A program made the position numbers and the translations under genes. From Pseudomonadota bacterium (lineage in GTDB: Bacteria; Pseudomonadota; Gammaproteobacteria; Burkholderiales; Burkholderiaceae): a stretch of 12,265 nucleotides of DNA. The notes beneath the pieces were generated by a model, which saw only the letters and a program-made list of their open reading frames with translations, searched no databases and was not told the origin of the DNA. The DNA is taken from positions 1 through 12,265 of the forward strand of contig JAKORH010000012.1 of NCBI GenBank assembly GCA_029777935.1. The letters run 5' to 3'. This document shows, one piece after another, positions 7,065 through 12,265 of the stretch. Positions within the stretch are counted from its first letter, which is position 1. Each line of letters begins with the position of its first letter.

Positions 7065-7136
7065 TCTTCCGGGGGCGTTGAGCGCGCAGGTTAACCCGAA
7101 CGTCGAGCGCGGCTGTACCGCTTATCGGCGCAAGAA

Positions 7137-7162
7137 GGGCCGCGGCCTCGCGGTCGCGGCCC
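7137..7162 (-). terminator. Intrinsic terminator-like hairpin after the cytochrome-fusion gene
   Basis: An 8-bp perfect stem (GGGCCGCG at 7137-7144 with CGCGGCCC at 7155-7162) and a 10-base loop lie 35 bases beyond the stop of the minus-strand gene ending at 7197. On the minus strand the stem is followed by TTCTTG, a short imperfect T tract. It would separate that gene from the TorF-type gene downstream. The rest of 7065-7196 shows no other element I can support. Confidence 0.5.
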
Positions 7163-7196
7163 CGATCGTCTGCAACAGAGCGAGAAGAGAGCTAGC

Positions 7197-9218
7197 TCAG
7201 TTGTTCTGCGCGCCGGCAGCGATCCACGACCTGACCTGATCGATCGTTGCCTGGTCCAGGAACGGCCCGCCAAACGGCATGCGCGAACCGGAGATGCCGG
7301 CCGTTCCTTCGAGCTTCCGGATCAGGTAGCTCGCGTCCGGATCGCCCGGCTTGACGCGCATCAGGCCGGGCTGCTCCAGGCTCGGCACGTTGACGATGCT
7401 TGCGAAGCTGTTCCCGGCGCTCAGGTTCATCGCGCCCGGCAGCGCCCCGCTCGGCGGCTGGCTGCCGTCATGGCAGACGGCGCAGCGCTGCGTGAACACG
7501 GCGCTCTGAATCTGCGACAGCGTCGCCGCGGCCGGCCCATTGGAGATCGTGACGTTGGCCACAGTCGACGAGCCGACGTTGCCGTTGTTGTCGGTCGCGC
7601 GGGCGACGAGGGTTGCCGAACCATTGGAGACCTTGGTCGTGTCCCACTGGATCGTGTACGGCGCAGCGGTCGCCACGCCGATCGATGTCGAGCCGTTGAG
7701 GAAGAACTCGACCTTCGCGATCGCGATGCTGCTCTGTACAGTCGCCGTGAGCGTCACCGTGCCCGACAGGTTGCCCGACGGCACCGACAGCGTCACCGTC
7801 GGCGGCTGGTTCAGCACCGGCGGATTCGCGCCGAGGTCGATGCGACCGTACAGGCCGTTGGCCTCGTCGTTGATGCCGGCCGCGAAGAACAGCGTGTTGT
7901 GCGGCTGGTTGCTGGCGTCGTTGCCGAAAGCGAGGCCCCACAGGCCGGCGGCCGCGAACGGGGTTCCAGACGCGTCGCTCACCGTGCCGATGAAGTCGCC
8001 GGTGGCCGGGTCGAAGCCGTAGATGCGGCCGTCGCCGAAGTTGCCCACCAGCAGCGCGTTGCTCAGCGTGCCGAAATCGTTCGGCGCGAGCGCCATGCCC
8101 CACGGCGCATTGAGCTTGCCGCCCGGCGCGATCAGGTGCGTGATCAGCTTGCCGTTGGCGTCGAAGACGTCGACGAGCCCGAGGCCCGGACCGCTCTCGT
8201 CGTCCACGTTGTCGGGCGCCTTCTGTTTCGCGTACGAGACGTAGATCTGCGTGCTGCCGTTCGGGCCGTTCTTGATCGCCTGGATGCCGAACGGCGCGTA
8301 GCCGGCGGGCAGCGTCGGGTCCTTGAACGCGAAGCTGGTGTCGCTCGGCGTCTGCCTCTTGAAGGCGGCGTCGAACACGTCGACCTTGTTGTTGTGAAAG
8401 TCGGCGGCGTACAGGAAATTGCCGCTGCCGTTGCTGGCGAGCGCCAGGCCTTTGTAGATCGCGCCGCCGGTGTCCTCGTACATCGTCACCGCGTTTGTCG
8501 GATCCACGCTCGGCGCCCAGCCGGCGACCATCCCGCCTTCGCCGACGAAGATGAAGCGCGCCGCCGCGGACTTGCCGCCGGCGCTGACGACGAAGTCGGT
8601 GCTGCCGTTGAAGACGATGCCGGTCGGATCGAAGTCGCCGTTCGCGCCCTGCTTCAGGCTGACCACGAGCGGCGCCGCCGACGGCTGCGGCTTGCCGTTG
8701 CCGTCATAGAGCGTCGAGGTGCCGGTGTGGTTGTTCGCGACCCAGACCGGCGTGGTCGGTCCGAAAGCGATTCCCCACGGGTTCACGAGGTTCGTGTCGA
8801 TGGTCAGCGCGCTGGAGGCCGCGGTGTCGGCCACGAGCCGCGTGCTCGAGTACGCGCTCGGCGTGTTGACGGTCAGCGACACCGACTGCTGCGCGCTGCC
8901 GCCGTAGTTCATGCCGCTGCAGGACAGCGTGTACGTGGTGGAGCCGCTGGCGTTCGGCGTCACGGTTTCGGATCCGTTCTCTGCCTTTGTGCCCGACCAG
9001 CCGCCGCTCGCGGTGCACGAGGTGCCGGGACTGGCCGACCAGTTGATCTTGTCGCTCTGCCCCAGTACCAGCGAGGGCTTCTGCAGCGACATGGTCAGCG
9101 TGGGCGCAGGCGCGCTCGAGCCGCTCCCGCCGCCGCAGGCGGCGAGACCGGCGCCGACGAGCAGAACGACGGCCGCGGGCAGCGCGGCGTTCACTATGGG
9201 TATCCGACTTCTTTTCAT
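7197..9218 (-). CDS. TIGR03118-type lipoprotein with Ig-like domains and C-terminal monoheme cytochrome c
   Basis: A 673-residue exported lipoprotein. The signal ends at the lipobox LAAC with Cys28 (+2 Gly, outer membrane). Domains in order are: an Ig-like segment (~38-120); a long region rich in NPWGIAFGP, APFGI, APWGMA and GLWGLAFG repeats (~125-475), typical of TIGR03118/PEP-CTERM-associated proteins and suggesting a beta-propeller; a Big_7-type Ig domain (~480-565, VEFFLNG...IQWDTT...ATDNNGN); and a cytochrome c domain with heme site CAVCH (579-583) and a probable Met axial ligand in SRMPFGGP. Start ATG9218 has GGAGG six bases upstream, so the 47 residues of open frame before it are not coding. 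It probably transfers electrons, or is a redox-linked binding protein, at the outer membrane; the substrate is unknown. Confidence 0.82.
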   Translation of the reverse strand: MKRSRIPIVNAALPAAVVLLVGAGLAACGGGSGSSAPAPTLTMSLQKPSLVLGQSDKINWSASPGTSCTASGGWSGTKAENGSETVTPNASGSTTYTLSCSGMNYGGSAQQSVSLTVNTPSAYSSTRLVADTAASSALTIDTNLVNPWGIAFGPTTPVWVANNHTGTSTLYDGNGKPQPSAAPLVVSLKQGANGDFDPTGIVFNGSTDFVVSAGGKSAAARFIFVGEGGMVAGWAPSVDPTNAVTMYEDTGGAIYKGLALASNGSGNFLYAADFHNNKVDVFDAAFKRQTPSDTSFAFKDPTLPAGYAPFGIQAIKNGPNGSTQIYVSYAKQKAPDNVDDESGPGLGLVDVFDANGKLITHLIAPGGKLNAPWGMALAPNDFGTLSNALLVGNFGDGRIYGFDPATGDFIGTVSDASGTPFAAAGLWGLAFGNDASNQPHNTLFFAAGINDEANGLYGRIDLGANPPVLNQPPTVTLSVPSGNLSGTVTLTATVQSSIAIAKVEFFLNGSTSIGVATAAPYTIQWDTTKVSNGSATLVARATDNNGNVGSSTVANVTISNGPAAATLSQIQSAVFTQRCAVCHDGSQPPSGALPGAMNLSAGNSFASIVNVPSLEQPGLMRVKPGDPDASYLIRKLEGTAGISGSRMPFGGPFLDQATIDQVRSWIAAGAQNN

Positions 9219-9393
9219 CACGTACCTCCATGGCGTTGCGCTTCGGTGCGCGTTGTGCGCGGGCGCAGTGAGTGCCGCACGAAATTCACGCGGTTTCGGT
9301 GGTGACGCGTTCGCGGGCCGTGGATGTGCGCGCTGAACCGCTGTGTGTGCCGCCGTCACTCACCGCGTACCGACTTCGCACTGGAGGCTCTCG
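9219..9393. promoter_or_regulatory. Divergent intergenic region between two cytochrome lipoprotein genes
   Basis: These 175 bases separate two genes that point away from each other, each with a strong ribosome site at its edge (GGAGG at 9383-9387 on the plus strand; CCTCC near 9225-9229 for the minus strand). Promoters for both directions must lie here or upstream, so shared control is plausible. I could not pick out convincing -35/-10 boxes or a clear operator in this GC-rich stretch; the regulatory role is inferred from gene orientation only. Confidence 0.4.
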
Positions 9394-9849
9394 ATGCGTG
9401 CCGGCTCGCCGCAGTTGCGTGTGCTGGTGGTGTGCGTGGCCGCGGCAGTGCTCGCAGGCTGCGGTCCGGGCAGCGGCGAGGGCCTGGATGCCAATGGCCG
9501 GCCGATCGCGCCGGGCGGAAGCGGCAGCGGAACGCTGACGGCGGATTTCCAGTCGATCCAGGATCATGTGTTCACCCCGATCTGCACCGTCTGCCATTCG
9601 GGCGCCGCGGCACCGCAGGGCCTGCGTCTCGACGCCGTGAACAGTTACGGTCTGCTGGTCGGCGTGCAGAGCGCCGAGGTGCCCGCGCTGGTGCGCGTCG
9701 CGCCCGGGGATCCGGACAACAGTTACCTGATCCAGAAGCTCGAGGGCCGCGCTTCGGTCGGCGCGCGCATGCCTTTCGGTGGCCCCTACCTCGACGCGGC
9801 GACGATCGGCGTGATCCGGCAGTGGATCGCCAACGGCGCGCCGCGCTGA
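9394..9849 (+). CDS. Monoheme cytochrome c lipoprotein
   Basis: A 151-residue lipoprotein: signal peptide with lipobox LAGC at Cys23 (+2 Gly, so outer-membrane sorting), a Gly/Ser-rich linker, then one cytochrome c domain with CTVCH (64-68) and a likely axial Met126 in RMPFGGP. The second half (PGDPDNSYLIQKLEG... RMPFGGPYLDAATI...WIANGA) is a clear paralogue of the C-terminal domain of the divergent 673-residue lipoprotein. I chose ATG9394 because GGAGG stands six bases before it and a normal signal peptide then follows; the open frame from 9343 would spoil the signal. It should carry electrons on the periplasmic side of the outer membrane. The porin-cytochrome gene follows after 78 bases, probably in the same operon. 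Confidence 0.85.
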   Translation: MRAGSPQLRVLVVCVAAAVLAGCGPGSGEGLDANGRPIAPGGSGSGTLTADFQSIQDHVFTPICTVCHSGAAAPQGLRLDAVNSYGLLVGVQSAEVPALVRVAPGDPDNSYLIQKLEGRASVGARMPFGGPYLDAATIGVIRQWIANGAPR

Positions 9850-9927
9850 GCGCGAACGGCGCATGCCCTGCGCTCGAATTCGCGCGCGCGGTGCAACCTC
9901 GACGAATCCGTACATGGAGAGTCAGCG

Positions 9928-11013
9928 ATGAAGCGCATGGCCGCCTATGTGGTCGTTCTTCCGGCACTCGCGACTGCCGCGCTGCATGCGCGCGCAGAGC
10001 CCTACCTTGCCGTCGAGCAGGGGTTCAAGTGCAACGTGTGCCACATCAACTCCACCGGCGGCGGACTGCGCAACGCGTTCGGCATCGCGTTTGCCGAGAA
10101 CCTCCTTCCTGCGCACGCTCTGCCCGCGGGCGTGCCGGTGTGGACCGGCAGCGTCGGCGACTACCTGCGGCTCGGCGGAGATCTCAGGGAAAGCTGGACG
10201 CGCGCCGAGATTCCGCAGCAGCCGGCGCAGAAGGGCTGGGGGCTCGATCAGTTGCGCGTCTACGGCAATGTCGACGTGATTCGCGACCAGCTTTCGCTCT
10301 ATGTCGACGAGGCGCTCGCGCCGGGCAACGCACAGACGCAGGAAGCGAACGTGCGCTACAGCGATGCGCGTACGGGTCTGTATGCGAAGGGCGGCAAGTT
10401 CTACCTGCCTTTCGGCTGGCGCCTGCAGGACAACACCGCCCTCGTGCGCGAGGTGAGCGGCATAAGCATGACGACACCGGACAACGGCATCGAGCTGGGA
10501 CTGGAGCGCCCCGAGTTGTCGGCGCAGCTCGCGCTCAGCAATGGCGCGGCGAACGCGGGCACGGGATCGGGACATCAGGTGACCGGCAACGCGGTCTGGG
10601 TCCACCCGCAGTGGCGCATCGGGTTGTCCGTGTCGTACACGAACTCGAAGGCCGGCGACCGGCGCGTCGGCGGCATCTACGGCGGGCTGCGTACCGGTCC
10701 GCTCGCGTGGCTCGGCGAGGCCGATTACGTCGAGGACGACGGCTTTCCCGAGGGGCGCCGCTCGATGGTGGCCACGCTCGCCGAGGTGAACTGGACCGCG
10801 CAGCGCGGGCACAACTTCAAGCTCACCTACGAATACTTCGACCCCGATCGCAAGGTCTCGAACGACGCGCAGAACCGCTACAGCCTGCTCTACGAGTACA
10901 CGCCGCTGCCGTTCCTGCAGCTACGCGCAGGCTTCCGCCGCTATCGCGGCATTCCGCAGAACGACCTGCAGAATCGCAAGCTGATGTTCGTCGAGCTGCA
11001 CGGGTTCTTCTAG
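9928..11013 (+). CDS. Outer-membrane porin-cytochrome fusion with N-terminal CxxCH (Cyc2-like topology)
   Basis: A 361-residue protein. The signal peptide ends at ARA23/E24. The mature N-terminus, EPYLAVEQGFKCNVCHINSTGG (split here only by the motif), holds one heme site, CNVCH at 35-39, followed by GGGLRNAFG. From about residue 75 onward the chain alternates short amphipathic strands and turns (YLRLGGDLRES, GLYAKGGKFYLPFG, RIGLSVSYTNS, FKLTYEYFDPD) and ends in Phe, the hallmark of a BAM-assembled beta-barrel. A monoheme segment ahead of a barrel is the topology of Cyc2 iron-oxidase-type porin cytochromes; this one is shorter than typical Cyc2. GGAG precedes ATG9928 by eight bases. It may pass electrons between the periplasm and the exterior; a non-redox porin with a structural heme cannot be excluded. 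Confidence 0.75.
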   Translation: MKRMAAYVVVLPALATAALHARAEPYLAVEQGFKCNVCHINSTGGGLRNAFGIAFAENLLPAHALPAGVPVWTGSVGDYLRLGGDLRESWTRAEIPQQPAQKGWGLDQLRVYGNVDVIRDQLSLYVDEALAPGNAQTQEANVRYSDARTGLYAKGGKFYLPFGWRLQDNTALVREVSGISMTTPDNGIELGLERPELSAQLALSNGAANAGTGSGHQVTGNAVWVHPQWRIGLSVSYTNSKAGDRRVGGIYGGLRTGPLAWLGEADYVEDDGFPEGRRSMVATLAEVNWTAQRGHNFKLTYEYFDPDRKVSNDAQNRYSLLYEYTPLPFLQLRAGFRRYRGIPQNDLQNRKLMFVELHGFF

Positions 11014-11062
11014 AGCCGATCTCGGAATCCCCGGCGGCCGCGGGTGAGCACATCGCCTGCGG

Positions 11063-12265
11063 TCAGCGCCTGTCCCCGACCTGATCGGGGACGAGATTCC
11101 TCAGTTCCCGCAACGCGACCGACAGCATCGCCAGATCTGCGCCCTTGTCGCCGAACTCGGCGAGCAGCCGCCGCGCGCGCTCCAGCGCCAGTCCGTTGCG
11201 TGCCTCCCAGGCGGCCAGCCGCGCAGCCGCACCGTCGCCGCCCTGGTTCACCGCGTCGAGCGCGATCGCGCGCTGCAGACCCGCGAGGTCGTCTCCCAGC
11301 GCGGCCTTGGCGAGGCTCTGCCAGTAGCTGTCTGCCGGCAACTGATCGATCTGGGCGCGCAGCCTGGTGAGTCCCAGGTGCGCGCCGACGCTGGCGTGCA
11401 CCTCGGCCACCTCGTCGAGCGGGCGGCGCGTGGTCTCGGCAATCTCGGCCACGTCGAGCGCGGCGTACAGGCCCGCCATCATCGCTACGTTCGTCGCGAC
11501 CCGCTCCGGAACCCCGGCCTGCATCCACCCGGCGGCCTTCGGGGAGGCCTGTACGCCGGCAGCAAGCCGGGAACGCAGCGCTGCCACCGCCGGCGCAAGG
11601 CGCTTGAGCGTCATCTCCATCGGCTCGGCCAGGCGGCGCGAACGCGTGAACCATGCGACCGCGCGCGTCATCAGCCGGCCGACCTCCAGGATCATGTCGG
11701 CCTGAACTTCGTCCGGCACCTTGGCGTCGAGGGCTTCGATCTGCTGCCACAGCGGCACGTAGCCGAACACCTCGCGCGTCAGCAGGTAGGCGCGCACGAT
11801 CTGTGGCGGCGGCGCGCCGGTCATCTCGCTCATCCGGTGCACGAAGGTCGAGCCGACGCGGTTGACCATGCTGTTCAGCACGTGCGTGGCGACGATCTCG
11901 CGCTTCAGCGGGTGGCGCGGGATCCACGCGCCGAACTTCTCCACCAGCTTGTGCGGAAAGTAACGCGCCAGCGCGGTGCCGACCCACGGATCCTCGGGCA
12001 CGTCGGATTCGAGCAGTTCGTCGAACAGCCACATCTTGCTGTACGCGAGCAGCACCGCCAGCTCGGGCGTCGTCAGGCCCTGGCGCTTGGCCTTGCGCTC
12101 CTCGATTTCCTCGTCGGCGGGCAGAAACTCGATCGCGCGGTTCAGCCGCCCGTTCTTCTCCAGGTAGCGGATGAAGCGCGCCTGCTGGTCGATCAGCCGC
12201 ACGCCGATGCGGCGCGCGATCGACAGCGCCTGCGTCTGGAAGTAGTTGTCGCGCAGCACCAGCGC
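11063..12265 (-). CDS. gdhB: NAD-specific glutamate dehydrogenase, large type, C-terminal part (5' end outside window)
   Basis: The frame is open from the right edge to TGA at 11063-11065 and encodes about 400 residues. Stretches such as VLRDNYFQTQALS, LTTPELAVLLAYSKMWLFDELLESD, THVLNSMVNRVGSTFVHRMSEMTG and SVALRELRNL are characteristic of the C-terminal quarter of the ~1600-residue NAD-dependent glutamate dehydrogenases (GDH-180 class, gdhB of Pseudomonas aeruginosa). The enzyme oxidises glutamate to 2-oxoglutarate and ammonia with NAD+ in the cytoplasm, feeding amino-acid carbon to the TCA cycle. The dinucleotide-binding core is beyond the window. The last nine codons (VPDQVGDRR) overlap a palindromic repeat and may be a tail not shared by relatives. 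It converges with the porin-cytochrome gene, 49 bases apart. Confidence 0.92.
   Translation of the reverse strand, partial: ALVLRDNYFQTQALSIARRIGVRLIDQQARFIRYLEKNGRLNRAIEFLPADEEIEERKAKRQGLTTPELAVLLAYSKMWLFDELLESDVPEDPWVGTALARYFPHKLVEKFGAWIPRHPLKREIVATHVLNSMVNRVGSTFVHRMSEMTGAPPPQIVRAYLLTREVFGYVPLWQQIEALDAKVPDEVQADMILEVGRLMTRAVAWFTRSRRLAEPMEMTLKRLAPAVAALRSRLAAGVQASPKAAGWMQAGVPERVATNVAMMAGLYAALDVAEIAETTRRPLDEVAEVHASVGAHLGLTRLRAQIDQLPADSYWQSLAKAALGDDLAGLQRAIALDAVNQGGDGAAARLAAWEARNGLALERARRLLAEFGDKGADLAMLSVALRELRNLVPDQVGDRR
11072..11092. repeat. Perfect 8-bp palindrome inside the 3' end of the glutamate dehydrogenase gene
   Basis: GTCCCCGA (11072-11079) and TCGGGGAC (11085-11092) form an uninterrupted 8-bp stem with loop CCTGA. 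The palindrome lies within the last codons of the minus-strand gene. It looks like the small GTCCCCGA-type repeats scattered in many high-GC proteobacterial genomes (remembered, not searched). It may act as part of a terminator for either convergent gene, though no T tract follows on either strand. Confidence 0.5.

Noticed and set aside
7470..9305. 611-codon plus-strand frame opposite the cytochrome-fusion lipoprotein
   Set aside because: It is an Arg/Val/Ala-rich antisense shadow without a recognisable domain, while the opposite strand encodes a signal peptide, Ig-like domains and a CxxCH heme site.
9850..9885. GCGCGAA/TTCGCGC inverted repeat between the lipoprotein cytochrome and the porin-cytochrome gene
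   Set aside because: The 7-bp stem has a 22-base spacer and no T tract, and such GC repeats are expected by chance here; it is not enough to call a terminator or attenuator.

Overview
The window looks like chromosomal DNA of a high-GC Gram-negative proteobacterium, probably a betaproteobacterium of Burkholderiales/Rhodocyclales type. The evidence is strong G/C bias at third codon positions, a large-type NAD-glutamate dehydrogenase, a fused MFS/PlsC lysophospholipid protein, a TorF-type putative porin, Lol-type lipoproteins and IS481-family DNA. The taxonomy is inferred from gene families only. Apart from the IS fragment at the left edge there is no sign of phage, plasmid or CRISPR DNA.

Layout, left to right. 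(1) 1-193: 3' end of an IS481-like transposase and the probable terminal repeat of the element. (2) 300-3220 (+): a two-gene operon with a GTGA overlap, encoding an MFS-PlsC fusion (lysophospholipid flippase plus acyltransferase) and a patatin-like phospholipase; together they could deacylate and reacylate membrane phospholipids. (3) 3386-3580 (+): a 64-aa DUF6494-type protein, tail-to-tail with the next block. (4) 6147-3592 (-): a compact three-gene operon of ECF sigma factor, zinc-finger transmembrane anti-sigma factor and subtilisin-like (S8) lipoprotein. The anti-sigma's periplasmic part resembles a subtilisin propeptide, and the protease has a similar segment of its own. (5) 7064-6306 (-): a TorF-family putative porin, separated from the sigma operon by a cluster of GC-rich palindromes. 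(6) 9218-7197 (-): a 673-aa lipoprotein joining an Ig-like region, a TIGR03118-type propeller-like region, a Big_7-type Ig domain and a C-terminal monoheme cytochrome c. (7) Divergent from it, 9394-11013 (+): a monoheme lipoprotein cytochrome paralogous to that C-terminal domain, then an outer-membrane beta-barrel with an N-terminal CxxCH, the topology of Cyc2-type porin-cytochrome fusions. (8) 12265-11063 (-): the C-terminal quarter of NAD-glutamate dehydrogenase, running off the right edge.

Two regions are the best candidates for undescribed biology. One is the sigma/anti-sigma/subtilase operon, where a propeptide-like sensor domain on the anti-sigma may be the docking or inhibitory partner of the co-encoded protease. 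That protease lacks the usual oxyanion-hole Asn. The other is the 7.2-11.0 kb cluster of three monoheme cytochromes, one fused to a porin, which reads like a small module for moving electrons across the outer membrane. All functional statements are deduced from motifs read by eye; no database search was run.
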